In this document: one piece after another, positions 53,432 through 61,940 of the stretch
Numbering within the stretch: position 1 is the first letter of the stretch
Layout: each line of letters starts with the position of its first letter
Made by a program: the position numbers and the translations under genes
From: Bradyrhizobium sp. CB82
GTDB lineage: Bacteria > Pseudomonadota > Alphaproteobacteria > Rhizobiales > Xanthobacteraceae
DNA: 64,000 bases
NCBI RefSeq assembly: GCF_029714405.1
Contig: NZ_CP121650.1
Location: 1,178,001 to 1,242,000, forward strand
Reading direction: 5' to 3'
Notes under the pieces: generated by a model
Database searches by the model: none
The model's input: only the letters and a program-made list of their open reading frames with translations
What the model was told of the DNA's origin: nothing

Positions 53432-54055
53432 ATGTTGTCCCGCCCTCTCGCGGCGCTGCTCGCCGCGTTTGCACTGCTCGCTCCGGCCGCCGCAACCGAT
53501 CCCGACCTCGCGAGAATAGCGCGGGCGTCGGGCGCGCCGACGATTCCCGGCCTGAACATGGTTTGGCTCGCGCCCTGGGGCGATGTCACCGCTGCCCATG
53601 CCTGGCGCAACATCATCGTGCACCAGACCGAAGGGCCGGCGGGATCGGCCCGCATGGGGGCGCTGGCGCAATCTAAGAACCCGACGCGGCGCGGCGTCAC
53701 GATATGGGTCGAGACCGACGGCACGGTCTATTGGGCCGTCCCTGAGAGCCTCGTGCCGACCCATGGCGATGGCGCCAACCGCAACGACAACGCCTTCATC
53801 GACAACTCCGCAACCTACCATCAGGTCGTGCGGGACAACTCGATCGGTGTCGAGTTCGCCGGCAATTTTCCGGATGTGACGACCGGGCCGACCGAGGCGC
53901 AGGTTGCGGCGTGGCGCATCCTCGTTCGCGTCCTGCGGACGCGCTACGCGATCCCGCTCGACCACGTCTATGCGCACAACTGGATCGACTTCAAGGACGG
54001 ACGCTACTGCGAAGGCTGCTGGCTCGCGACGCTCGCACGGGTGTGGGGAGAATGA
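53432..54055 (+). CDS. N-acetylmuramoyl-L-alanine amidase (Amidase_2/PGRP)
   Basis: This 207-residue protein has a signal peptide 'LSRPLAALLAAFALLAPAAA' and an amidase domain with conserved 'NIIVHQTEGPAGSARMGALAQSKNPTRRGVTIWVETDGTVYWAVPESLV' and 'VYAHNWIDFKDGRYCEGC'. The two histidines ('VHQTEG', 'AHNWID') and Cys are candidate zinc ligands. It cleaves the glycan-peptide amide bond of the cell wall. The start is taken at the signal peptide methionine; a start at 53396, 12 residues upstream, immediately follows the GGDEF stop. Confidence 0.88.
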   Translation: MLSRPLAALLAAFALLAPAAATDPDLARIARASGAPTIPGLNMVWLAPWGDVTAAHAWRNIIVHQTEGPAGSARMGALAQSKNPTRRGVTIWVETDGTVYWAVPESLVPTHGDGANRNDNAFIDNSATYHQVVRDNSIGVEFAGNFPDVTTGPTEAQVAAWRILVRVLRTRYAIPLDHVYAHNWIDFKDGRYCEGCWLATLARVWGE

Positions 54056-54065
54056 CTGCCACCGC

Positions 54066-54235
54066 CGCTGTCATCGCCCGGCTTGACCGGGCGATCCAGT
54101 ACTCCGAGACGGTCGTGATTGAATCGATAAGCTGCGGCGTACTGGATGCCCCGGTCCCCGCTCCGCCAAGGCTTCGCCGGGCTTTCGGTGTTGGGGCGGC
54201 GAAGCGTTAGCGAAGACGGCAAGCCGGGGCATGAC
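54066..54235. repeat. Dispersed repeat, GATCCAGTAC type
   Basis: ATCGCCCGGCTTGACCGGGC, GATCCAGTACTCCG, GCGGCGTACTGGATGCC and a terminal GCCGGGGCATGACACC define a unit related to 37776-37950. Confidence 0.65.
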
Positions 54236-54264
54236 ACCAAGATGGTGGTCGCGTTCTAGCAAAA

Positions 54265-54290
54265 CAAAAAAGCCGGCGTTACCGCCGGCC
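54265..54290 (-). terminator. Intrinsic terminator of rpoH
   Basis: On the minus strand GGCCGGCG pairs with CGCCGGC around GTAA and is followed by TTTTTTG. The plus strand also has a shorter T stretch. Confidence 0.8.
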
Positions 54291-54338
54291 TTTCTGTCTT
54301 ATGGATCCGCCAATGTCTGGCGCTGAAAAAGTTCGCGC

Positions 54339-55238
54339 TTAGTGCGCGGCTTCCAGCGCTGCTTGTTCCTGCTTCGCGATCGTGCCCTTGACCGCGGCCT
54401 GCACCTTCTCGAAGGCACGGACCTCGATCTGGCGGACGCGCTCGCGCGACACGCCGAACTCGGCGGCGAGGTCTTCCAGCGTCATCGGCTCGTCCGCAAG
54501 GCGCCGCGCCTCGAAGATGCGGCGTTCGCGCGGATTGAGCACGCCCATGGCACCGTTCAGGGCGTCACGGCGATGATCGTATTCCTCGTGTTCGGCCATC
54601 AAGGCTTCCTGGTTGGGCGAGGTGTCGACCAGCCAGTCCTGCCATTCGCCGGCCTCGCCGTCGTCGCGGATCGGCGCGTTCAGCGACGCGTCGCCACCAA
54701 GGCGGCGGTTCATGTCGATGACGTCCTGAGCCGTGACGCCGAGGCGGTTCGCGATCAGCTTCACCTGGTCGGGGTGCAGATCACCCTCGTCCAGCGCCGA
54801 GATCTTGCTCTTCGCCTTGCGCAGATTGAAGAACAGCTTCTTCTGGTTCGCGGTGGTGCCCATCTTCACGAGCGACCAGGAACGCAGGATGTACTCTTGA
54901 ATCGACGCCTTGATCCACCACATGGCGTACGTGGCGAGACGAAAACCCTTCTCGGGCTCGAATCGCTTCACCGCCTGCATCAGGCCGACATTGCCTTCCG
55001 AGACGACCTCGGAGATCGGCAGGCCGTAGCCGCGATAGCCCATGGCGATCTTGGCCACGAGCCGCAGGTGGCTGGTGACGAGTTGATGCGCCGCGTCCCG
55101 ATCGTCATGCTCGCGCCAACGCTTGGCGAGCATGTACTCCTGCTGGGGTTCCAGCATGGGGAACTTACGGATCTCGGCGAGATAACGGGAAAGGCCGGAT
55201 TCTCCATTCAGAACCGGCAATGTAGCTGCACGGGCCAT
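54339..55238 (-). CDS. rpoH: RNA polymerase heat-shock sigma factor RpoH
   Basis: This 299-residue sigma-70 family protein has sigma-2 ('LVTSHLRLVAKIAMGYRGYGLPISEVVSEGNVGLMQAVKRFEPEKGFRLATYAMWWIKASIQEYILRSWSLVKMGTTANQKKLFFNLRK') including the RpoH box 'QKKLFFNLR', and sigma-4 ('LNPRERRIFEARRLADEPMTLEDLAAEFGVSRERVRQIEVRAFEKVQAAV'). It directs heat-shock promoters. The ATG at 55238 follows GGAGGGCGCAAG, so it is preferred to the TTG 15 bases earlier. Bradyrhizobium usually has several rpoH copies; this one lies next to rluD and is monocistronic. Confidence 0.97.
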   Translation of the reverse strand: MARAATLPVLNGESGLSRYLAEIRKFPMLEPQQEYMLAKRWREHDDRDAAHQLVTSHLRLVAKIAMGYRGYGLPISEVVSEGNVGLMQAVKRFEPEKGFRLATYAMWWIKASIQEYILRSWSLVKMGTTANQKKLFFNLRKAKSKISALDEGDLHPDQVKLIANRLGVTAQDVIDMNRRLGGDASLNAPIRDDGEAGEWQDWLVDTSPNQEALMAEHEEYDHRRDALNGAMGVLNPRERRIFEARRLADEPMTLEDLAAEFGVSRERVRQIEVRAFEKVQAAVKGTIAKQEQAALEAAH

Positions 55239-55454
55239 ACTTGCGCCCTCCAAAGGTTCAGGCCCCCGATAGCGGCGGGCCAGGCAGACGACCGCTTGGT
55301 TAAAGCCGGCCGGACTGCGATGTTCCGCGTCGATCTTTCAACGCAGGCGCAATATACCCCATCGGGGGTCATTTAGGGAAGGATTACTGACGTCACGTCC
55401 CCGTGTGGCTGCCATAACTTTTTGTAATGTAAAGCCTTTCTGAAGCAGCCTGCG

Positions 55455-56462
55455 TCATAGCGCCGCTTTCAGCCTCCCCTCCAGGAGAAGCAAATCCTCC
55501 GGCAGCGGCTGTTCCCAGTGCAGGAGTTCTCCGCTCCGCGGGTGCTCAATTACCAGCAGATAGGCGTGCAAGGCCTGCCGGCCAAGGGCGGCGAGGGCGC
55601 CCTGCGATTCCGGCCCGAGTTGGTTCGCCTTGGTCTTGAAGTGAGGGCCATAGACGGCATCCCCCAGCAGGGGGTGGCCGATATGGGCAAGATGGACGCG
55701 GATCTGGTGGGTCCGGCCGGTCTCGAGCTCGCAGGCGAGCAGCGAGGCCACCGGCTTGCCGTCGCGCCCCGAAAAGCTCTCGAGAATCTCCCAATGCGTC
55801 AGCGCTTGGCGGCCGTTTTGCCGGACCGCCATCTTCTCTCGCGCGTGCGGGTGACGGTCGATCGGCGCGTCGACCGTACCGCGCTGCCGGTTCGGCACAC
55901 CCCAGGCAAAGGCGAGATAGCCACGCCGCATCTCACCCGTGCGGCCATGGTCGGCGAATTGCGCCGACAGGGACTGATGGGCGAGGTCGTTCTTGGCGAC
56001 CACCATCAGCCCGGTCGTGTCCTTGTCCAGCCGGTGCACGATGCCGGGCCGGCGCACCCCGCCGACACCGGACAGCGAGGTGCCGCAATGGGCGATCAGC
56101 GCGTTTACCAGCGTGCCGGTCTCATGCCCGGCCGCCGGATGCACGACCAGGCCGGCCGGTTTGTTGATGACGACGATGTCGTCGTCCTCGAACACGATAT
56201 CGAGCGCGATATCCTCGGCCTTGGGCTCGGCGGGAGCGGCTTCCGGCACGTCGATTGTGATCGTATCGCCGGGGGCGACGTGATAAGCGGGGTCGCGGAT
56301 CGCGGTGGCCTTGAGGCTCACCGCGCCCGCCAGAATCAGGGTTTTCAGCCTTGATCGCGATATGTCCGGCAGGCGCGCGGCCAGCACGCGGTCGAGCCGG
56401 GCCGAGCCCTCGTCGCCCGCGACGATGACCTCCAACCTCTGTGCTGAACTCGAGTTTTGCAT
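55455..56462 (-). CDS. rluD: RluA-family 23S rRNA pseudouridine synthase, RluD type
   Basis: This 335-residue protein has an S4-like N-terminal domain ('RLDRVLAARLPDISRSRLKTLILAGAVSLKATAIRDPAYHVAPGDTITIDVPE') and a catalytic domain with 'RPGIVHRLDKDTTGLMVVAKN' (nucleophile D146), 'INKPAGLVVHPAAGH' and 'ELETGRTHQIRVHLAHIGHPLLGDAVYG'. It isomerises uridines in 23S rRNA. The start ATG (56460-56462) shares two bases with the start of the divergent DUF6476 gene, so both promoters must lie inside or beyond the opposite coding region. Confidence 0.93.
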   Translation of the reverse strand: MQNSSSAQRLEVIVAGDEGSARLDRVLAARLPDISRSRLKTLILAGAVSLKATAIRDPAYHVAPGDTITIDVPEAAPAEPKAEDIALDIVFEDDDIVVINKPAGLVVHPAAGHETGTLVNALIAHCGTSLSGVGGVRRPGIVHRLDKDTTGLMVVAKNDLAHQSLSAQFADHGRTGEMRRGYLAFAWGVPNRQRGTVDAPIDRHPHAREKMAVRQNGRQALTHWEILESFSGRDGKPVASLLACELETGRTHQIRVHLAHIGHPLLGDAVYGPHFKTKANQLGPESQGALAALGRQALHAYLLVIEHPRSGELLHWEQPLPEDLLLLEGRLKAAL

Positions 56463-56802
56463 GACGACCGAAACCGCTGTTCCCGAACCGACCCCCGAGC
56501 AGGCCGCGCTGTTCGCGCGGGTGCGGCGGATGATGCTGATCGCGGGGTTGACCACGGCGCTGGCGATCTGCGCCGTCCTGATCGCGGTGGGCTACCGCCT
56601 TTTCAAGTCCGAGGGAAGGGCAGCCGAGGTGGCCAGCGAAGTGACCGCAACCCTGCCGAGGGGCGCCAAGATCGTCGCAACCGGGGTCGCGGGCGATCGG
56701 CTGGTCATAACGCTCGACGTCGGCGGCGTCACCGAGATCCGCACCTTCGACGTCCACACCTTGAAACCGGCCGGAAAGCTGAAATTTGCCAACGAGCCGT
56801 AA
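56461..56802 (+). CDS. DUF6476-like small membrane protein
   Basis: This 113-residue protein has a polar N-terminus ('TTETAVPEPTPEQAALFARVRRM'), one membrane span ('LIAGLTTALAICAVLIAVGYRLF') and a cytosolic or periplasmic tail with 'VTATLPRGAKIVATGVAGDRLVITLDVGGVTEIRTFDVHTLKPAGKLKF'. It is similar to a conserved alphaproteobacterial family with no function assigned. It overlaps the rluD start by two bases, head to head. Confidence 0.78.
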   Translation: MTTETAVPEPTPEQAALFARVRRMMLIAGLTTALAICAVLIAVGYRLFKSEGRAAEVASEVTATLPRGAKIVATGVAGDRLVITLDVGGVTEIRTFDVHTLKPAGKLKFANEP

Positions 56803-56854
56803 GGCAACCTCGGCGTTTCCGCGCTCTGAATGGCTGGTGGGGTCCAAAGCAATC

Positions 56855-57002
56855 CCAGTCGTCATCCCCGGGCGCGAAGCGCGAGCGCGGGATGTATGAC
56901 CACTGGATTTGGTTGGCCAAGCAAGATCGACGCCCCGGATTTGCCGCAACAATCACCATTCGGGGTAATGGCTCCTGGCTTTCGCCAGGACGCTCCTCGA
57001 AA
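56855..57002. repeat. Dispersed repeat with CGCCAGGACG end
   Basis: Left part GTCATCCCCGGGCGCGAAGC, right end CTGGCTTTCGCCAGGACG. The right end resembles that of 41415-41545. Bases 57003-57081 upstream of tRNA-Glu hold nothing further. Confidence 0.55.
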
Positions 57003-57081
57003 GGAGCGCCATTTCCGTCCCCGAAACCCGGCGATCCCCGCTTGCCGCCGGCGGAATTCGCGGCTATGTCCTGTCCCTCAC

Positions 57082-57156
57082 GCTCCCTTCGTCTAGCGGT
57101 TAGGACGCGGCCCTCTCAAGGCTGAAACAGGGGTTCGATTCCCCTAGGGAGCGCCA
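57082..57156 (+). tRNA. tRNA-Glu: tRNA-Glu (anticodon CTC)
   Basis: The acceptor GCTCCCT pairs with AGGGAGC, the anticodon loop is CTCTCAA with CTC at 57115-57117, the T loop reads TTCGATT, discriminator G, CCA encoded. The DNA to its right carries scars of mobile DNA and a lower-GC operon, making it a probable attachment site for an inserted element. Confidence 0.97.
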
Positions 57157-57225
57157 TGTCTTTTTGGGCTACGCGCGCCTTTTTTCCTTCCTTCGATCGA
57201 TTATTTCGCCCGCAGGGGTAAGTCT

Positions 57226-57836
57226 GTGGCATTGGCGATCAACATCGGGGCCGATAACGGCTCGGCAGACGAGATCGAACGCCTGTGGGACCAGGTCGGC
57301 GCGTTCGAGGTCGAGCCGTCAATGCGTGCGCTTGGCTACCGGCCGCATTTTACGTTCAGATTTACGACGAGCCCGCGATCGACGCACCGATCGCATGGGA
57401 TGCGATGCTCAAGGCCGTCGCCGGTCAGGCGCCGTTGCTTATCGAGTTCAGACGCATTCGGTGGTTCGAAGGCAGCCCACTCGTGCTCTGGGCGGAGCCA
57501 ACGCCGAATGACGTCCTCGCGCGGTTGCACGGCTCGATCAGCGCCATCATTGATCCCGTACACTGCCGTCCTCATTACCGGCCGGGAGTGTGGACCCCGC
57601 ACTGCACGCTCGGCATGCGCATCGCCGACCAACGCCGCGATGGCGCCATTGCGTTTGCGCGATCGTTCGAAGCCCTGCAGCCGGTTGCCGGGCGGCGCAG
57701 ACAAATGCTGAGGTTTGCAGAACGCACACCTGTGCAGATGACACCCACATGGCAAGAACTTCTTCGACGGCATCGACAGGGCTTGGGTCATCCGCCATCA
57801 CGACCGGCGCCGGCAATAGCTTTGCTCGTGCTTTGA
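57226..57836 (+). pseudogene. 2'-5' RNA ligase superfamily protein, frameshifted
   Basis: Two frames together give a whole 2H phosphoesterase-type protein. The first ends 'GYRPHFTF' (HxT motif 1), the second continues 'VQIYDEPAIDAPIAWDAMLKA...' and has 'WTPHCTLGM' (motif 2). One base missing near 57346 explains the break. The GTG start follows AGGGGTAAGT. It directly follows tRNA-Glu and is either decayed cargo of an inserted element or a sequencing error. Confidence 0.7.
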
Positions 57837-58000
57837 GCTGCTACGACGCGCTGAGTCGTCCCGTGCAGGTTGCCACCACGATCGATGGGCGATCTACATG
57901 ATGGGCGCGACTTACGATGCCAACAGCCGGCTGTCGCAAGTCAGTTGTCCCTCCGGCTTTGCCGTCAGCTACAGCTACAATGTCATCGGCTACGCCAACC
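57828..58000 (+). pseudogene. RHS/YD-repeat protein remnant
   Basis: Frames give 'YDALSRPVQVATTIDG' and 'ATYDANSRLSQVSCPSGFAVSYSYNVIGYANQ', the characteristic YD-repeat pattern of RHS proteins. There is no start, no stop-free extension and no toxin tip, so it is a fragment, probably left by rearrangement of the island. Confidence 0.65.
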
Positions 58001-58017
58001 AAGGTCCGCGGATTATC

Positions 58018-58165
58018 GAGAGATCCGCCGCGAGCACCATGATCGCTTCCGAGCTTTATCGTTCGGAATCGCCCTTCGCTGATCTCCCGATAAATCGACA
58101 AACGGCTGATGCCGCAAAGTTCGTGCGTCTCTTTTACCGAGTATGCAAAAAAAGTTGGTCATGTT
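58018..58165 (-). pseudogene. Excisionase-like helix-turn-helix fragment
   Basis: The minus strand encodes 'CGISRLSIYREISEGRFRTIKLGS', which resembles the HTH_17 core of phage/ICE excisionases and AlpA regulators. The flanking sequence is out of frame, so only a fragment is left. 58166-58589 holds no gene; an AT-rich stretch with TTGACA at 58475 may carry the promoter of the downstream operon. Confidence 0.45.
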
Positions 58166-58589
58166 CTGGCTCTCGATCAGGATCGATAAGAGGATGCGCG
58201 AGATTTTGCGCCAATTAGCCTCCGCTGCCCACTTCTTCGAGCGGGCCATGCGCAAATAATCAGTCTTCGGTCGGTTGGGGAGAAATCGCAACACGACTCG
58301 CGAAGGGCGGCATGCTGTCTTCTGCGTCGCGGGGGTGCTGCCTGTGACGCCGTGCCGCCTCTGTAGTTACAGAGCCGCCCAACGTGGTTATCGGATGTTG
58401 GACCGAGCAATCACTTGGAAAAACGGGCTTAATAGCGCCACAATCTAAAGTAGAGGAAAATTAGCTTATCATAATTGACAACCTTAAATTGTTTATGACA
58501 GATGCGTGACGCTTGCGAAGCCGCTAGCGGCTGAGGAGCGGTTGTTAAACTGTTGCCGTCACCGAGTGTGGCGTTCGCTTGAGGATCAC

Positions 58590-59345
58590 ATGACCATCGA
58601 TGAGCAGATAACCGGCCACATCAATAGCATGAAGCTGGCGAATACGATGAAGGCAGTAGACTCGTTTGCCAGCAAGCATGTCGCTGTCATTGACAATATT
58701 ATCCCACCGCAGTTGTTCGAGGAATTGCGAGACGAGGCGAGAGCCTTGCTGCGGACGGAAGCGAGACGGCGTGAAACGACGATCAAAGAGAGTGGAAATA
58801 CACCCCGGGCTTACCTGAGTGTTGGCCGGGATGTGCTCGCAAAGTCGTCGCGCATAATCCCTAAGATCTTTGCTAACGAAACGTTGCGCGAATTCCTCTC
58901 CAACGTCGCAGGAGAGGCGCTTGAACGAGTTCCGTATCAACCGGAAGAGTATATTCTCAATAGCCAATCAACTACCGGCGACACGCACGGCTGGCATTGG
59001 GATGACTATACTTATGCGCTGATCATGGTGATTGATGCGCCGGATCCGCTTCTTGGTGGCCGAATTGAATATCTGCCGAATGTAGAATGGCAGCGAGATA
59101 ACACGGAGGCCTACCTTAGGGACGTGTTGTCGCGACGTCAGATCGAATCCATTCATGTCGGAGCGGGCCAGACATACTTCATGAAATCCAATACAACTCT
59201 GCACCGTGTGGCGCCGTTGGCGGGGTCCACCACGCGCTCGGTTGTAGTGTTCACTTATGCCTCCGCGTCAGACATGGTCTCTGACAGCATCACGCACACT
59301 TCAATGGAAGCCTTGTATCCCGAGGCGAGCGCGGCTCTAGCGTAG
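58590..59345 (+). CDS. Fe(II)/2-oxoglutarate-dependent oxygenase, BesD/ArpA-like
   Basis: This 251-residue protein has the double-stranded beta-helix facial triad H136-x-D138...H205 in 'THGWHWDDYTYALIMVIDAP' and 'TLHRVAPL', and R216 ('TTRSVVV') for 2-oxoglutarate. The 'HGWHWxDY' form and the downstream 'GGRIEYLPN' recall the family of free-amino-acid oxygenases that includes the BesD halogenases; here Asp is present, so hydroxylation rather than halogenation is expected. The ATG 58590 follows GAGGATCAC. It heads a run of at least seven genes in the same direction. Its substrate is unknown. Confidence 0.78.
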   Translation: MTIDEQITGHINSMKLANTMKAVDSFASKHVAVIDNIIPPQLFEELRDEARALLRTEARRRETTIKESGNTPRAYLSVGRDVLAKSSRIIPKIFANETLREFLSNVAGEALERVPYQPEEYILNSQSTTGDTHGWHWDDYTYALIMVIDAPDPLLGGRIEYLPNVEWQRDNTEAYLRDVLSRRQIESIHVGAGQTYFMKSNTTLHRVAPLAGSTTRSVVVFTYASASDMVSDSITHTSMEALYPEASAALA

Positions 59346-59407
59346 AATCTGGTGTTGAGCCGCCGTCGTACTGGCGGCGGCGCAATGTTGTTTGTCGGAT
59401 CCTCCAT

Positions 59408-60481
59408 ATGTCACCTTCTCCGCAACCTGATGATGGCGTTAGGGGTAGCCAAGCTGGTGCGGCCGCACACTTCGGTCGAGCCCTCTTAGAGCCCTTTGGT
59501 TTCGCGCTTTCGGAATGTGAACTGTTGCAGAGCGCCGAAAATGATACTTTCAGAGTCATGCTGCGATCGTCCGACCGCAATATTGCAGACGACAGCGGAT
59601 TTCTGTTGCGCATCCATGGCTATCAAACCGCCGAGTCTGTCGACGAGGAATGTGAGTGGTTGGAGTACGTTAGGGCTGTTACCCCTGTGCGGGTACCGGA
59701 GCCATACCGATTGTTTAGTGATGGCTGGGCCGGAGTGGTAGGCGTCGCCGGCCCTCGTGCTGGGCGCGCTTTCTCCCTGCTTCGCTGGGTGCCAGGGACG
59801 GCAATGGATGGCAGTAGGCCGAATGGCGCAGAATTTCGGCGGTTGGGAGAACTCACGGCGCGCCTACATGTGGCAGCTCGAAGCTGGCCCTCAGCCAAGC
59901 TGGCTGGTCGGCCTACTTGGGACGCGGCCGGTTTGTTCCTCGGAGTAAATGGATTTGGTTGTATCGATAGTGCGGGATGGAAGGCCATTCCCTCGCATTG
60001 CGATCGGCAATTTCGATGGACTGTCAGATATTTGACTCAGTTGCTTGAGGGCCTGCGTGGTAGCCCTGATGCGATGGGACTAATCCATGGGGACATGCAT
60101 TTCGGAAACGCCATTGACATGGAAGACTCCCTCGCCATCATCGATTTCGATGACTGCGGCACCGGCTTCTTGGTCTACGACATTGCATCCTCGCTACGCC
60201 CTTGGCGCTTCGACATTGATTGGCCAACACTCAAGTCTGTCTACTGCCGAGGGTACGAATCTGTGTGCGAACTCCCGATAGGTATCGAGTTGCTGGATGC
60301 ATTCATCGTTGCACGTCATCTGGCGACTACGCTTTGGGCCGCAAGTCGATGCGAGACCTGCCCGGCGCTTGCCCAGACCTTGCCGGCGCGACTAGCCGCT
60401 ACTGCGAACGCCATCGCGGCGCTGCTGCCCGTTGACACAACAATCGAAGCGCCGAGCGGCTCGGAGGTGGCCGGACTATGA
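59408..60481 (+). CDS. Aminoglycoside/choline-type (APH-fold) kinase
   Basis: This 357-residue protein has the kinase-like fold of APH and LicA enzymes. The ATP lobe runs to about 120, then the catalytic Brenner motif 'GLIHGDMHFGNAIDMEDSLAIIDFDDCGTGFLVYDIAS' provides the catalytic Asp in HGD and the metal-binding Asp in IDFDD. Substrates range from choline and homoserine to antibiotics. The gene starts 62 bases after the oxygenase and overlaps the next gene by 4 bases. It probably phosphorylates a hydroxylated small molecule in this pathway, though that is inference. Confidence 0.85.
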   Translation: MSPSPQPDDGVRGSQAGAAAHFGRALLEPFGFALSECELLQSAENDTFRVMLRSSDRNIADDSGFLLRIHGYQTAESVDEECEWLEYVRAVTPVRVPEPYRLFSDGWAGVVGVAGPRAGRAFSLLRWVPGTAMDGSRPNGAEFRRLGELTARLHVAARSWPSAKLAGRPTWDAAGLFLGVNGFGCIDSAGWKAIPSHCDRQFRWTVRYLTQLLEGLRGSPDAMGLIHGDMHFGNAIDMEDSLAIIDFDDCGTGFLVYDIASSLRPWRFDIDWPTLKSVYCRGYESVCELPIGIELLDAFIVARHLATTLWAASRCETCPALAQTLPARLAATANAIAALLPVDTTIEAPSGSEVAGL

Positions 60482-61146
60482 GCAGTGTGCCTTTGAATTC
60501 GCTGCTCAGTCGGCATGAAGGTAGAAGGGGCTTTGTGATCGGCACCGGAATGTCGGTCTCGATTCTTCTCGACCAGTTCGGATACGACGCAAACAATCTG
60601 AGACAGGAAGTGGTCGTAGGTTGCAAGCAAGTACATCGAAGAGTTCCGCTGACTTATTGGCTGTCCATGGACTTGCCGTTCTTCGAGCGAGAACATGTTG
60701 CGATTGCAAGCAGTCCGTTTGTCAAGTTTGCCCCCGTGGGGGCGGGCCGGGTCGGCGCCCAGCGTGTTCCAGGATTGATCGAGCTGGCAGGCGAACACTC
60801 GGGGCCGAGGCCGACTGTGCCGGAGACGTTCAATGACCTGGCGTTGGCCGAAGATACGGGTCTCGTTGCGCTCCAGATCGCGTACCTGCTTGGCCTTAAT
60901 CCTATCTACGTTATTGGACTTGGAGATCGCATCCACGAAGGGCGAATGCACTTTCATGACGAATCACGTCGGCCGTTGACGCATACCGTGGCCGACAGCA
61001 TGGGGAAGGCAGTTGTAGACTTCGTCAGAAGCCTCCAAACAGTCGGGGTCGCCGTTCGATCGTGTTCACCAATCTCAGTGCTAAACGAGGTGGCGCCCTA
61101 CGTTGATATTCGATCGATTTCCTCTCCGGGGGGAAGCAAGTCATGA
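60478..61146 (+). CDS. DUF115-like Rossmann-fold protein
   Basis: This 222-residue protein begins 'RRGFVIGTGMSVSILLDQFG' (a nucleotide-fold GxG-type loop) and has 'DTGLVALQIAYLLGLNPIYVIGLGDRIHEGRMHFHDESRRP' (about 140-180). This is the signature of DUF115/MptE-like proteins, the superfamily that includes pterin pyrophosphokinases and sialyltransferase-like enzymes. Its ATG overlaps the kinase stop and its own stop overlaps the nucleotidyltransferase start, so the three are translated together. A role as transferase using the activated product of the next gene is possible but unproven. Confidence 0.65.
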   Translation: MSSVPLNSLLSRHEGRRGFVIGTGMSVSILLDQFGYDANNLRQEVVVGCKQVHRRVPLTYWLSMDLPFFEREHVAIASSPFVKFAPVGAGRVGAQRVPGLIELAGEHSGPRPTVPETFNDLALAEDTGLVALQIAYLLGLNPIYVIGLGDRIHEGRMHFHDESRRPLTHTVADSMGKAVVDFVRSLQTVGVAVRSCSPISVLNEVAPYVDIRSISSPGGSKS

Positions 61147-61871
61147 AGGCGGTGATGCTTGCAGCCGGTCGGGGTAGTCGATTGAATTCCATTACGGATG
61201 CTTGTCCGAAAAGCCTTGTGGACGTGGGAGGCACGCCCCTCCTTTTGCGAACTCTGGAGGCCCTGAAGCGCAGCTCCGTTTCGGAGGTGGTCGTGATCGT
61301 CGGCTATCTTCATGAGCAAATGAGCCGAGCCATTCGCGAGCGCTTTGACGAAGAATTCTGCCGGATTGTCCGAAACCCCGACTACTCAAGGGGGAGTGGA
61401 TCATCGTTGCGGTGCGCGGCCGACCATCTTGACGAAGATGTTTTGCTGATGGAGGCAGATCTTCTTCTCGATCGTCGCGCCATCGGGCGGATGCTTCAGG
61501 TGGAGAATGGTCTTGCAATGGGGCGCTTCCAGCAGGGTGGTCGAGAGGGCAAGATCACAGCGAAGGAGGGGATCATTACGCGGATGGAATGGGGGGACCA
61601 ATCTACACCAGCGAGCGGGGATTGGGTCGGGTTAACAAAGCTCTCGGGGAACGCTGCATCCTTCTTGAGGCGGCGCCTTAGAGAAACCGAGGCGATGGTG
61701 GAGGAGGAGTTCCAATACTACACGACCTACGTCTTCGAGTTGGTGGACCAGTTCGAATTTAGGGCTGTCGATATCGACGATCTGGCTTGGATCGAGATTG
61801 ACAACGAGGGCGATCTGAGCCGGGCGCGGCGACATGTTGCGCCGTGCATCGACTCCGCAGTCGAGAATTGA
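61143..61871 (+). CDS. LicC/PntC-like nucleotidyltransferase
   Basis: This 242-residue protein has the sugar-phosphate/phosphocholine nucleotidyltransferase fold. The nucleotide loop is 'AVMLAAGRGSRLNSITDACPKSLVDVGG' (K23 essential), the metal-binding aspartate is D106 in 'LLMEADLLLD', and the C-terminal 'DLAWIEIDNEGDLSRA' is the tail typical of cytidylyltransferases such as LicC. It would condense CTP (or another NTP) with a phosphorylated alcohol, amine or phosphonate, matching the upstream kinase. Choline-phosphate, 2-aminoethylphosphonate and phospho-amino acid are all possible substrates. Confidence 0.83.
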   Translation: MKAVMLAAGRGSRLNSITDACPKSLVDVGGTPLLLRTLEALKRSSVSEVVVIVGYLHEQMSRAIRERFDEEFCRIVRNPDYSRGSGSSLRCAADHLDEDVLLMEADLLLDRRAIGRMLQVENGLAMGRFQQGGREGKITAKEGIITRMEWGDQSTPASGDWVGLTKLSGNAASFLRRRLRETEAMVEEEFQYYTTYVFELVDQFEFRAVDIDDLAWIEIDNEGDLSRARRHVAPCIDSAVEN

Positions 61872-61940
61872 ATTGCAGGGCTTGGCCGGCTCAATTGCAT
61901 CTCGACCACACAACATGCCGTATAAGAGATCTCCTAGACA

